This document shows, piece by piece, positions 1-7,467 of a stretch of 64,000 nucleotides of DNA; within the stretch, counting starts at the first letter, position 1; every line of letters starts with the position of its first letter. Under the pieces are notes generated by a model. That model did no database searches, was not told where the DNA came from, and worked only from the letters and a program-made list of their open reading frames with translations. The translations under genes were made by a program, and so were the position numbers. Source of the DNA: Actinomycetota bacterium (lineage in GTDB: Bacteria; Actinomycetota; Actinomycetes; Nanopelagicales; Nanopelagicaceae); the NCBI GenBank assembly GCA_009699205.1, contig WLOP01000003.1:1-64000 (forward strand), written 5' to 3'.

Positions 1-493
1 AAAGGCTCGGTGTTAAGTCGCCAACAGGATAAGTAGATTTCATAAATCTTTCCAAGTCATCTTTCTCTTGGTTTGTTAGATTTGTAGGGATTTCTTTCTG
101 GATTAAGTATTTTTTTACAAAGTCTTTTGTTTGCTTCCTGCTATATCGGCTTTGGCCACTTGAAGTTAGGAATTGGTACATTGCCAATCCAAGGTTGCTT
201 TGAATATCCTTCTTGTGCCGTTGGCCCCAGTTGCTCCAATTCGCTTCAGAGTATTCTTGAACTAATTTCGCGAAAGTTTTTCTACCTCTGCCCCAGTCTT
301 CTGGTTCTCCACTATCAGGGGAGAACTTGATGCCAGCGTCATTTGCCTTATCAAGCGCCTTTTTATAATTTTCAGCCCTAGCCTTTGTAGGAAACGCTCT
401 CGTGTGGTGTCTTGCGTTTACCTTCCACTTAATTCTGTATTTGCTTTTAGCGTCCGCGACTTTAGTGACACTGTAAATTTGTACTTTATCCAT
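1..493 (-). CDS. Tyrosine-type phage integrase, N-terminal part (partial, runs off left edge)
   Basis: Reading the minus strand from an ATG at 493 gives an uninterrupted frame to the window edge (at least 164 residues) beginning MDKVQIYSVTKVADAKSKYR. The start resembles the arm-binding N-terminus of phage and ICE integrases (short beta strands, then a basic YRIKWKVNARHHTRAF stretch). A helical core-binding-like segment follows, with EYSEANWSNWGQRHKK. The catalytic R-H-R-Y domain would lie beyond position 1 and is not seen. The start overlaps by one base (TGATG) the stop of the excisionase-like gene upstream, so the two are probably translated together. The xis-int order beside a tRNA points to an integrated element extending to the left. 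Family assignment is from N-terminal character and context only. Confidence 0.7.
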   Translation of the reverse strand, partial: MDKVQIYSVTKVADAKSKYRIKWKVNARHHTRAFPTKARAENYKKALDKANDAGIKFSPDSGEPEDWGRGRKTFAKLVQEYSEANWSNWGQRHKKDIQSNLGLAMYQFLTSSGQSRYSRKQTKDFVKKYLIQKEIPTNLTNQEKDDLERFMKSTYPVGDLTPSL

Positions 494-708
494 CACAGAA
501 CTCCTTCTGGAAGGTCATTCATAAAATCGTTGAACCAATCTTCGCGAACTCGTAGTTCACCATTGGGCAATCGTTTAGCTCTGGGGCCCTTTTGGGAAGC
601 CCTCCACTTGTAAAAAGTGCTTGTTGATATTCCGAGATATTCACAAACCTGTTGAACGCTGAACCAGTTGTAGGTTCGGTTTTCCTTGATATTTCGCTTG
701 TTTTCCAT
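493..708 (-). CDS. Excisionase-like small DNA-binding protein (MerR-type helix-turn-helix)
   Basis: A 71-residue protein if started at the ATG at 708. It contains WFSVQQVCEYLGISTSTFYK, the helix-turn-helix of the excisionase/AlpA-type DNA-binding family, then a short wing (RLPNGELRVREDWFNDF). The frame stays open to an ATG at 879, but the extra 57 residues have no recognisable character, so the short start is preferred. No strong ribosome binding site is visible at either start. The stop overlaps the integrase start by one base. In integrated elements such genes direct excision and often control the integrase. Its role here is inferred from position and fold. Confidence 0.65.
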   Translation of the reverse strand: MENKRNIKENRTYNWFSVQQVCEYLGISTSTFYKWRASQKGPRAKRLPNGELRVREDWFNDFMNDLPEGVL

Positions 709-963
709 TGTGCTCTTTATGGTGCGCGGAAGCCAAAGAAGCGCATACGAATTTTTAAGGCAAGTAAGTGGCTTTTGAGCGGTATGCTTGGGGGCAGTCT
801 CCAAAGGAGCGTAATTCCGTAAGGAAATGGCAAGCCTTTGGTACGGTAGTGGTACAAAAGTAGGTTGGAAACTTTCCATAGTTTGCTCCCTTGAAGTAAT
901 TGTAATGATTTTTTTATAAAATCATTGTTTTACAAGCACTTCACCACTTGATAGAAATCGTTG
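709..963. other. Upstream region of the xis-int pair, with an AT-rich inverted repeat
   Basis: These 255 bases separate the probable excisionase start from tRNA-Lys. They hold a perfect 9-bp inverted repeat, AATGATTTT (904-912) and AAAATCATT (918-926), around a 5-base TTTAT loop. It could be an operator for the xis-int promoter, since it lies in AT-rich DNA just upstream of that transcript, or a weak hairpin. No copy of the tRNA 3' end is present here, so no attachment-site duplicate can be pointed to. Apart from a possible N-terminal extension of the excisionase frame I see nothing else. Confidence 0.4.
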
Positions 964-1036
964 GGGCCTTTAGCTCAGTCGGTAGAGCAACGGACTTTTA
1001 ATCCGTGGGTCGTCGGTTCGAGCCCGACAGGGCCCA
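964..1036 (+). tRNA. tRNA-Lys (anticodon TTT)
   Basis: A 73-base cloverleaf. The acceptor stem GGGCCTT pairs with AGGGCCC (one G-U pair). The D arm is GCTC/GAGC, the anticodon stem ACGGA/TCCGT holds loop CTTTTAA with anticodon TTT, and the T stem GTCGG/CCGAC holds loop TTCGAGC. The discriminator is A and CCA is not encoded. The gene ends two bases before the stop codon of the convergent metalloprotease gene. An integrase and excisionase lie just 5' of it, making it a candidate integration landmark, although elements more often sit on the 3' side of a tRNA. Confidence 0.96.
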
Positions 1037-1037
1037 C

Positions 1038-2741
1038 TTATTTCTTCTTATACCCAGCAGGACATTTACTTCCTTTAACCACTTTTGTCACTTTGCCCTT
1101 GACGCACGTTACCTTTGCACGCGAGGCAGCTAGCTTTGCAGCAGCTAGCTTTGCAGCAGCAGTTTTATCTGCTTGAATTTTCGCAGCCGCTGCGATATCG
1201 GCTAGGCGGTTTTGTTCGGCTAGAGCTTCTGATTTAATTTTTTCGTCGTAGGCAGTTACAAGATTAACTGCCCCTAAAGTTGCATCAGAAATTTGAGTAG
1301 AAGTTGGCTCAACAGAATTCGGATCCTGCATCAGCACTCCGTGAGGGTTGCCCACATAGGCGGAGTATTTAGCTGATGCAGGGATATATTGACGGAAGAC
1401 ATGTAGGCCTGTGCCCTCTATAACGTATGGCGTGAAATTTGTTGTGCAGCTTGAATCTACGAGAGTGCACGGACTCTTCTGGATGGTTTCCCATCCTGCA
1501 CTTGTAAGTTCTTGGAGCCACACCTCCCCTAGGTCTTGCCCCCAATACATGTTTTGTGGTCCCCATTTTTCACCTGTAAAGCAGAAATCATAGGTACACA
1601 TTGTTGTTGTGTAATCTGCTCGCGAAAGAATTCCAGTGGTGGAAGTTTTCGCCCAAAAAGGTCCGGTCTTTATATCTGCTCGCACAGTGAATTCTTTTCC
1701 CACACGCCATGTGTCTGGAACATCGAAGATACATCCTTTTGTAATGTCATAACTTCCGGTAATCGAAGTTGTTCCGTAATCCAAAGTGCATATAGTCAAT
1801 GAAAGTTGATTCACCGAAGCTAATTCTTGGATAAAGCCCCAACTAAATCCTGGAGTTTGCTTGCCGACGACGGCATAGAATTGACTGTTTCCAATCATTC
1901 CAGCGCTTGAGTAGCTCGCTTTCTGCACCCATTGCGTGGCATCAAGAGTTTGTCCACCACCCGCCCAGATATTCATCTGAGAGATATCTGCACCCGATTT
2001 ATCCCCTCCGAAATAGTTCTGGCGAGTTAGGTCAATAGTGATTCGCTGATTCAAAACTGGGTGGGCCGTGGATGTGCATTCAGGAACACCAATCATTAAC
2101 TCCGAGGAGTTGATGCACGTGTGTGAAACGCCAAGCGTGTGAAAGTATTCATGGATTAGGAATATTCCCATTGAGCGCAATCCGTAATAAGAAGTTGAAT
2201 ATCCATCTGAGTCATACTGCAAACAAATAGGGGATCCATAGAAGACCCCTTGGTTGCTAAAAGTCTGCCCACGCCCGCAGTAAGTGTTAGAAACTGCGCC
2301 ATCCACAATATAAAGGTATGTCTTCGGATTTTCAGTCTTTCCAATTACCGGCGCAATCTCGGTAGTGAGGTCTGAAATCAACGTTGTCGTTTCTAGCGCC
2401 TTAAGTTGGGCGATTGTGTATTTGCTCTTTAAGAAAGTGATGTCGTAAGCGCCATCTGCTGTATCGATGATGAGCGACCGCGAAATCTGACCTTTGAGCC
2501 AAATTTGCACCGCATCAATCCACGTGGCGATAGTCCCGTTTGTATCCCAACTTCGTTCATTAAAGTCAGCAGGTACAACGTAAGCAAAATGTATTTGATA
2601 TCCGGTCACATCATCAGGGCGGTCAGTGGTGCTCCGGCTCTGTGCTGCTGTGGCGGCAGGTGCAGTTATCGGTGCAACGAGCGCTAGAGAAATAGTCAGG
2701 AAGAGTGCGCGAACCCAGAACGCTTTACCTTGTAGGTCCAT
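1038..2741 (-). CDS. Exported metzincin-like zinc metalloprotease
   Basis: 567 residues. The N-terminus has a signal peptide (hydrophobic 8-30, then APAATAA). Residues 197-207 read HEYFHTLGVSH, an exact HExxHxxGxxH metzincin zinc site with the catalytic Glu at 198. A Met at about 216 could supply the Met-turn. Cysteines at 155 and 173 may form a disulfide. The C-terminus is an Ala/Lys-rich helix followed by a small Cys-pair tail (VTCVKGKVTK to SKCPAGYKKK), which looks like a surface-retention or binding tail. The tail appears lineage-specific, but that is an impression. The protein probably acts outside the cell on peptides or surface proteins. No operon partner is visible: the gene converges on tRNA-Lys and lies 27 bases downstream of the glycosidase gene. 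Confidence 0.75.
   Translation of the reverse strand: MDLQGKAFWVRALFLTISLALVAPITAPAATAAQSRSTTDRPDDVTGYQIHFAYVVPADFNERSWDTNGTIATWIDAVQIWLKGQISRSLIIDTADGAYDITFLKSKYTIAQLKALETTTLISDLTTEIAPVIGKTENPKTYLYIVDGAVSNTYCGRGQTFSNQGVFYGSPICLQYDSDGYSTSYYGLRSMGIFLIHEYFHTLGVSHTCINSSELMIGVPECTSTAHPVLNQRITIDLTRQNYFGGDKSGADISQMNIWAGGGQTLDATQWVQKASYSSAGMIGNSQFYAVVGKQTPGFSWGFIQELASVNQLSLTICTLDYGTTSITGSYDITKGCIFDVPDTWRVGKEFTVRADIKTGPFWAKTSTTGILSRADYTTTMCTYDFCFTGEKWGPQNMYWGQDLGEVWLQELTSAGWETIQKSPCTLVDSSCTTNFTPYVIEGTGLHVFRQYIPASAKYSAYVGNPHGVLMQDPNSVEPTSTQISDATLGAVNLVTAYDEKIKSEALAEQNRLADIAAAAKIQADKTAAAKLAAAKLAASRAKVTCVKGKVTKVVKGSKCPAGYKKK
1127..1156. repeat. Two tandem 15-bp units inside the metalloprotease gene
   Basis: The unit CAGCTAGCTTTGCAG occurs twice head to tail, followed by a further CAGC. 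On the coding strand it gives repeated Ala-Lys-Leu-Ala residues in the helical linker before the C-terminal Cys-pair tail. In-frame expansion of such a linker is a plausible length polymorphism. Confidence 0.85.
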
Positions 2742-2768
2742 GCAGTGGAATTTAAAGCAATTACACCC

Positions 2769-3836
2769 TTAGGACAAGGATTGAGAGGCGGGGTTACCGC
2801 CACTGTAAAAAAACATCTCCTCTTTTCCACGAGGAGCATCCCATCCTTGGGCAAAGAACCACTCGCCCCGGTATTCCAACATTCCACCCCACGCCAAAGT
2901 CGCGTTATGGGTGAAATCTAAGGGCGTATATGGATTGCTGAGATCGAAGAGAGCTTGAGCACCTGCATGGTGGCCATTGTTATCGTTATAGAGGAAATCC
3001 ATCACTAGCTGATCCCCGTTGACGATGGCGCAAGCGATTTCGTAGATATGTTTACCAAATCCATCAGGCAGAGGTAAATACTCTTTCTTCTCAAAACTCC
3101 AATCAATCATATTTGTGGAGTGCCCCACGTATTGAAATCCGCCGCATCCCTCACTTAGGAACATCAAATATTCACCATCAATTTTGACCGCTTCGCCTTG
3201 GCCGTTGCGAGGGATTACTGCACCTTTAGCCCATAGTTTCGAAATCTCGTAGGGGACGGCCAAGCCTTTCTTCTCCCAGTGGAGAAGATCACTACTCAGT
3301 GCGTAGTTGATATCGCATGCCACATCTCCGAAAGGTTTTGCATACTCTGCAACTGATTCGGCAGATGCTCTCCAGGCCCCGTTATAAAACATGATGTATT
3401 GATCTTCTCCGTATTTATAGACTTTGGGATCCTCGACGCTAAGGATTTCATTCTCTTGCGTCGGAAAGAGAATGGGGTTTTCTGCATAATCTTCCCATCC
3501 TTGGCCATCTGTATAGATAGCAAGGCCAACTCGAGACCCTAAAGATTCCTTTTTAACAGAGGCGCGATAATAAAGATAAATTTTTTCATCTTTGATAATT
3601 GTTGAAGGATTAAAAATAGATGATGAAGTCCAACCGATTCCAGTGGGATCTGCCATCTGAGTGGATTTCACAAAAGTATAAGTATCATTCTTTGCGAAAG
3701 GTCCTATCGCCCAACTCTTATCAGTTTCATACTTGGAGATGAATTGAGTTTGAGTTATCTCAGTGATCTCTTCATTGATAGGTTGATTAAGTGCTTCAAG
3801 GTAATTCTCTTGCAACGTCTTTTTGTAGTTATCCAT
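2769..3836 (-). CDS. Five-bladed beta-propeller glycosidase (GH43/GH130-like)
   Basis: 355 residues, no signal peptide, so probably cytoplasmic. The sequence has the repeating blade pattern of the GH43/GH32/GH130 superfamily: FNPSTIIKDEKIYLYYR at about 75-91, VEDPKVYKYGEDQYIMFYNG at about 130-149, and IDGEYLMFLSEGCGG about 75 residues later. The acidic residue in the VEDPKV block matches the position of a catalytic or stabilising Asp in these families, but I cannot assign a family firmly. GAGGGAGAG lies just before the ATG. It is divergent from the MFS gene (118-base gap), which may carry its substrate or product. Confidence 0.65.
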   Translation of the reverse strand: MDNYKKTLQENYLEALNQPINEEITEITQTQFISKYETDKSWAIGPFAKNDTYTFVKSTQMADPTGIGWTSSSIFNPSTIIKDEKIYLYYRASVKKESLGSRVGLAIYTDGQGWEDYAENPILFPTQENEILSVEDPKVYKYGEDQYIMFYNGAWRASAESVAEYAKPFGDVACDINYALSSDLLHWEKKGLAVPYEISKLWAKGAVIPRNGQGEAVKIDGEYLMFLSEGCGGFQYVGHSTNMIDWSFEKKEYLPLPDGFGKHIYEIACAIVNGDQLVMDFLYNDNNGHHAGAQALFDLSNPYTPLDFTHNATLAWGGMLEYRGEWFFAQGWDAPRGKEEMFFYSGGNPASQSLS

Positions 3837-3954
3837 GTCTCTCCCTCAACTCATTCAATTCACCAGCCATTATTGGTCCTAAACATTTCTTTGTCGCGTT
3901 TACGTACTTTTGCTTATTTGTGTCAACTATCTTTTTCTTGCAAAAGAGAGAATG

Positions 3955-5187
3955 ATGTCGCACGTTATGAACCCCGATGAAACTCCTAAATCCATCTTTA
4001 CTGCGCTGAAATATCCCAATTTTCGACGTCTTTGGATTTCAAGCATCATTTCCTCAGTTAGCGATCAAGTCTTTCCTATATGCGCCACAATGGTTCTACT
4101 CGGACAGAAATCAGAAGCGCTAGCAATCTCACTCCTGCTTTCACTGCGGGTAATCGCTTATTTAATCTTTTCACCGCTAGGTGGAGTCTTCGCCGACCGA
4201 CTATCGAGGATGCGCATCATTCAAGGTGGGCTTTTACTGCGCTCATTACTCTGTTTTCAGCTCTTTTTCTTTGGCCATACGCCAACCTTGTTACGTTTGA
4301 GCATCACAGTCTTCATCATGGGAGTGATTGAAGCCGGTACGGGGCCAGCGGGGGCAGCAATCATTCCCGATCTGGTTGATCGTGATGTCCTGCAATCAGC
4401 GAACGCACTTCGCGCTGTAACGGGACGTATCGCTTCAATATCTGGTCCCGGCATAGCGGTTGCCCTAGTTGCTCTCACGAGTCCACGATCAGGATTTCTC
4501 TTTACAGCAGTAGGACTCTTACTTGCGCCGCTAGCTTTGCGCGGACTCAAACTTTCATTTGCGGAGCGCGGTCCACATTCACCATTCCGCCAAGAACTCA
4601 CACAGGGTTATCAATTTGTTAAGCGAACCCGGTGGATGCTCCCAGTAATGATCTGTATCGCACTGCAAACATCAGTACTTTTCGGCGCAGAGATGGTTCT
4701 CTTACCAATTATTACAACTCGAGAATTCGGAACAGCAAGTGTCTATCCGATGGCGATTATGTCTTTAAGCCTTGGATCACTGATTACCGCTGCATTTGCT
4801 TCACGGCTACGTACTAAATATCCCGGCAGATGGTCATTTGCTGCATGGTCGCTCATCGTCTTTCTGCTTATCGCTCTGATCTTTCCCATATCGCCAATCT
4901 TTGTCATCATCTGCTACTTCATCGGAGGGGCCGCGACAGAGCCCATGGGAGTTCTCTGGCAGACCGCAATTCAAAAGAATGCACCTGGTGAAATCCGAGC
5001 TCGTGTGATGAGTTTTGACTCCATGGTCAGCAGTGCTCTTATGCCAATCGGGGTGGGATTAGCTGGGCCCATGAGTCGATTAGTTGGAGAAAATGCATAT
5101 ATGGCAGGAGCTTCAGTGATCTTTGCGTTACTTTGCGTTCTTATCCTCTTTGTTCCAGGAGTTTCAACTTTTTCGACCCCTAAATAA
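3955..5187 (+). CDS. Major facilitator superfamily transporter
   Basis: About 410 residues with roughly 12 hydrophobic segments. The loop GGVFADRLSRMRIIQGGLL is the MFS signature between helices 2 and 3 (G-x-x-x-D-R-x-x-R). AAAGAG sits just before two adjacent ATGs (3952 and 3955), and I chose the second for spacing. The frame is open back to 3910. The overall pattern (ALKYPNFRRLW start, NALRAVTGRIASISGPGIAV) resembles the MFS_3/enterobactin-exporter-like group, which exports varied small molecules, so the substrate is unknown. Its neighbours are a divergent glycosidase and the LacI-controlled sugar cluster. Confidence 0.8.
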   Translation: MSHVMNPDETPKSIFTALKYPNFRRLWISSIISSVSDQVFPICATMVLLGQKSEALAISLLLSLRVIAYLIFSPLGGVFADRLSRMRIIQGGLLLRSLLCFQLFFFGHTPTLLRLSITVFIMGVIEAGTGPAGAAIIPDLVDRDVLQSANALRAVTGRIASISGPGIAVALVALTSPRSGFLFTAVGLLLAPLALRGLKLSFAERGPHSPFRQELTQGYQFVKRTRWMLPVMICIALQTSVLFGAEMVLLPIITTREFGTASVYPMAIMSLSLGSLITAAFASRLRTKYPGRWSFAAWSLIVFLLIALIFPISPIFVIICYFIGGAATEPMGVLWQTAIQKNAPGEIRARVMSFDSMVSSALMPIGVGLAGPMSRLVGENAYMAGASVIFALLCVLILFVPGVSTFSTPK

Positions 5188-5194
5188 TTCAAAT

Positions 5195-5226
5195 AAATCA
5201 ACGTAATTTTACGTAATTGTTGATTT
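5195..5226 (+). terminator. Inverted repeat after the MFS gene, possible terminator
   Basis: AAATCAAC (5195-5202) pairs perfectly with GTTGATTT (5219-5226) across a 16-base AT-rich interior that can itself fold (GTAA/TTAC). It begins 8 bases after the MFS stop. There is no long T run, so termination would be weak. TTACGTAA inside it is palindromic, and a further TTACGTAA lies at about 5290, so part may be a protein-binding site instead. Confidence 0.4.
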
Positions 5227-5270
5227 GCTATTGCGCAATCCTTGCGCGACCTATACCTTGCAAAATCAGA

Positions 5271-5286
5271 ACGCAAACGTTTGCGT
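5271..5286. promoter_or_regulatory. LacI-family operator, 16-bp perfect palindrome
   Basis: ACGCAAACGTTTGCGT is a perfect palindrome with a central CG, the typical architecture of LacI/GalR operators. It lies 24 bases before the start of the LacI-type gene. It probably mediates autoregulation and control of the downstream sugar-utilisation genes. A TATACC -10-like hexamer lies just upstream at about 5252-5257, so repressor bound here would block the early transcribed region. No second full copy was found elsewhere in the window by eye. Confidence 0.8.
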
Positions 5287-5309
5287 AAAGATTACGTAAG
5301 GAGGCGACA

Positions 5310-6314
5310 ATGGCGTCGGCGAAGGCACTAGCTGCAGATCTTGGGGTTTCGATCGCCACTGTCTCGCGCGCCCTCAACGGCAAGCCTGGCCTTTCTGCCT
5401 CTTTGCGTACGTCAATTCTTGCCGAAGCGGCGAAACAAAATACCTTTATTAATCCCGCAGCTCGCATGCTTGCAACGTCAAAAAGCGAAAGCGTTTGTTT
5501 CGCGGTGTATCACTTATCAGGGCCAGTATCTAAGGATCCTTTCTACTTTCCGATTTTGATGGGGCTCGAAGAAGAAACTCGCCAAGTTGGCTTGCAGTTA
5601 ACTCTCGAAGTAATCGGGGATGAAGAAATTAAAGATGCCGCTAATTGGCGAATGGTTCGCGAACGCCGTGCCGATGGCGTAATTCTCAACGGACCATTCG
5701 TTCCGGCTTCGTTTATTGTTAAATTGCATGCTCTTGGTATTCCAGTAATTCTTATCGACAACTATTTAGAGCACGTCCCTGTCGATGCGGTCGTTGCCGA
5801 CGACCGCGGCGGAACACGCAAAGCTGCAGAGCACGTTATTTCACTGGGACACAAGAAGGCAGTTATTTTATCTGGACCTAAGGATTGGTATTCAAGCGGA
5901 GAACGCACCGCTGGATTCTTAGAAGAGTTTGCAAAACACGGATTACCTGCACCAACCATTCTTTATGGCGATGACACCACTTTTGAAACTGGACAGAAAC
6001 TATTTGCGCTAGCGCTTAAGGAAAAACCTACCGCGATACTTTGCGTCAACGATGCTCTTGCACTTGGAGCAATGGATGCGGCAACCGCTAAAGGAATCAA
6101 AGTTCCATCTGAAATGAGCTTCACCGGATTTGATGATGTAGATGCTGCTCAAAATGGAAAAGTTCCACTAACGACAATTCAAGTACCACGCGAATTTCTC
6201 GGGCGTGCTGCTGGTCGACTTTTTTGGTCGCGGACTGATGATCCAACATCACCACGCCAACGAATAGAAATCGAGACAAAGCTCGTAGTTCGACAATCCA
6301 CGCGTGCAATCTAA
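5310..6314 (+). CDS. LacI-family transcriptional regulator of the sugar cluster
   Basis: 334 residues. The N-terminal helix-turn-helix (residues 5-25, LAADLGVSIATVSRALNGKP) is classical LacI. A periplasmic-binding-protein-like effector domain follows from about residue 60 to 330, with the usual MDAATAKGIKVPSEMSFTGFDD segment. An AAGGAGG ribosome binding site stands 6 bases before the ATG. The gene heads a run of same-strand genes (GH130, binding protein, permeases, two large unknowns, DUF4432) and has the palindromic operator in its own promoter. The likely inducer is a sugar imported by this cluster; which one cannot be read from the sequence. Confidence 0.92.
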   Translation: MASAKALAADLGVSIATVSRALNGKPGLSASLRTSILAEAAKQNTFINPAARMLATSKSESVCFAVYHLSGPVSKDPFYFPILMGLEEETRQVGLQLTLEVIGDEEIKDAANWRMVRERRADGVILNGPFVPASFIVKLHALGIPVILIDNYLEHVPVDAVVADDRGGTRKAAEHVISLGHKKAVILSGPKDWYSSGERTAGFLEEFAKHGLPAPTILYGDDTTFETGQKLFALALKEKPTAILCVNDALALGAMDAATAKGIKVPSEMSFTGFDDVDAAQNGKVPLTTIQVPREFLGRAAGRLFWSRTDDPTSPRQRIEIETKLVVRQSTRAI

Positions 6315-6337
6315 TGATGACTAGGAGCTGACCAGTT

Positions 6338-7402
6338 ATGTCCGATCTCGCCACACGTTTTGCGATTAACCCCGTCGTAAGGCCCGAGGATGTTCCACCT
6401 AGCGTTGAAGGGTTTGAAGTCACCTGCGCATTCAACCCAGGAGCTTTCTCGTACAAGGGACGAACTGGTTTAGTTTTACGCGTCGCCGAACGTCCTCCCA
6501 CACGTGAGGGTTTTATTGACTCGGTAACAACTTCAGAGACTGGCGAATTGGTTATCACTTCATTTGCGCTGGATGATCCTGACCTAACTGTGGGCGATTC
6601 ACGCGGTTTCTCACATAAGGGAATCGATTACCTCACAACACTTTCGCACTTTCGGATGGCTTGGAGTGATGACGGGGAAAAATTCGAAGTCGATGCCAAA
6701 CCTTTGATCGTCGGATCAAGTGCTTACGAAACTCTAGGTATCGAAGACGCGCGCGTCACCGAACTAGAGGGTCGTTATTACCTCACCTACACCGCGGTAT
6801 CTCGCAATGGCTATGGCGTCGGAATGCGAAGCACGACCGATTGGGAAAATTTCCAAGAGCATGGCGTAGTTATTCCGCCATTTAATAAGGACTGCACACT
6901 CTTTACTGAAAAGATTAAAGGTTCGTATCACATGCTTCACCGCCCAACAGGTGCAGGACTGGGTGGTCCATATATTTGGAGCGCAAAGTCACCAGACCTA
7001 ATTCACTGGGGCGAGCACAAGTGCATCGCACAAGCGCGTCCAGGGATGTGGGACTCAGCACGTGTTGGCGCGGGTGCTGCACCAATTAAAACTTCCGAAG
7101 GATGGCTCGAGATTTATCACGGAGCTGAAGAACTTGGAGTTAACGGCCACCGTTATTGCCTTGGCGCACTTCTTCTTGATCTTGACGACCCAACAAAAGT
7201 GTTGGCTCGTTCGCACGATCCAATTATGGAACCAACCGAGACATATGAACGTCAAGGATTCTTTGGCAATGTTGTCTTCACTAACGGACATGTTGTCAAA
7301 GGCGATGAAATCACTCTCTACTACGGTGCCGCCGATTCATACAGTTGCGGCGCCCGGCTATCGATAAACCAGATTCTTACTTCTCTCAAAGGAGTGAGAT
7401 AA
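6338..7402 (+). CDS. GH130-family glycoside phosphorylase/hydrolase (mannoside-type)
   Basis: 354 residues, cytoplasmic. GH130 features: FNPGAFSYKGRTGLVLRVAE near residue 30, GIEDARVTELEGRYYLTYTA at about 134-153, then CTLFTEKIKGSYHMLHRP, which carries the phosphate- or substrate-contacting HR pair. The family acts on beta-mannosides (beta-1,4- or beta-1,2-mannooligosaccharides), by phosphorolysis or hydrolysis depending on subgroup. I did not determine the subgroup. It follows the lacI gene by 23 bases with AGGAG upstream. It would process the oligosaccharide brought in by the adjacent ABC system, releasing mannose or mannose-1-phosphate. Confidence 0.85.
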   Translation: MSDLATRFAINPVVRPEDVPPSVEGFEVTCAFNPGAFSYKGRTGLVLRVAERPPTREGFIDSVTTSETGELVITSFALDDPDLTVGDSRGFSHKGIDYLTTLSHFRMAWSDDGEKFEVDAKPLIVGSSAYETLGIEDARVTELEGRYYLTYTAVSRNGYGVGMRSTTDWENFQEHGVVIPPFNKDCTLFTEKIKGSYHMLHRPTGAGLGGPYIWSAKSPDLIHWGEHKCIAQARPGMWDSARVGAGAAPIKTSEGWLEIYHGAEELGVNGHRYCLGALLLDLDDPTKVLARSHDPIMEPTETYERQGFFGNVVFTNGHVVKGDEITLYYGAADSYSCGARLSINQILTSLKGVR

Positions 7403-7467
7403 CGCGCAATACAGCACGACGCTCTGCGGACTCTCGTCAGTGGAGTAAAAACCTCGAAGGGAACCAA

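Noticed and set aside
709-879. Longer excisionase with 57 extra residues
   Set aside because: Composition looks non-coding, no RBS, and the family starts near the helix-turn-helix.
1411-1802. Plus-strand frames opposite the metalloprotease gene
   Set aside because: Shadow frames without family character; the minus strand has signal peptide and zinc motif.
5252-5310. Second LacI operator formed by TTACGTAA repeats
   Set aside because: These are short AT-rich palindromes found three times around the gene and lack the CG-centred LacI pattern.
7345-7467. N-terminal extension of the binding-protein frame
   Set aside because: It overlaps GH130 coding sequence and would bury the signal peptide.
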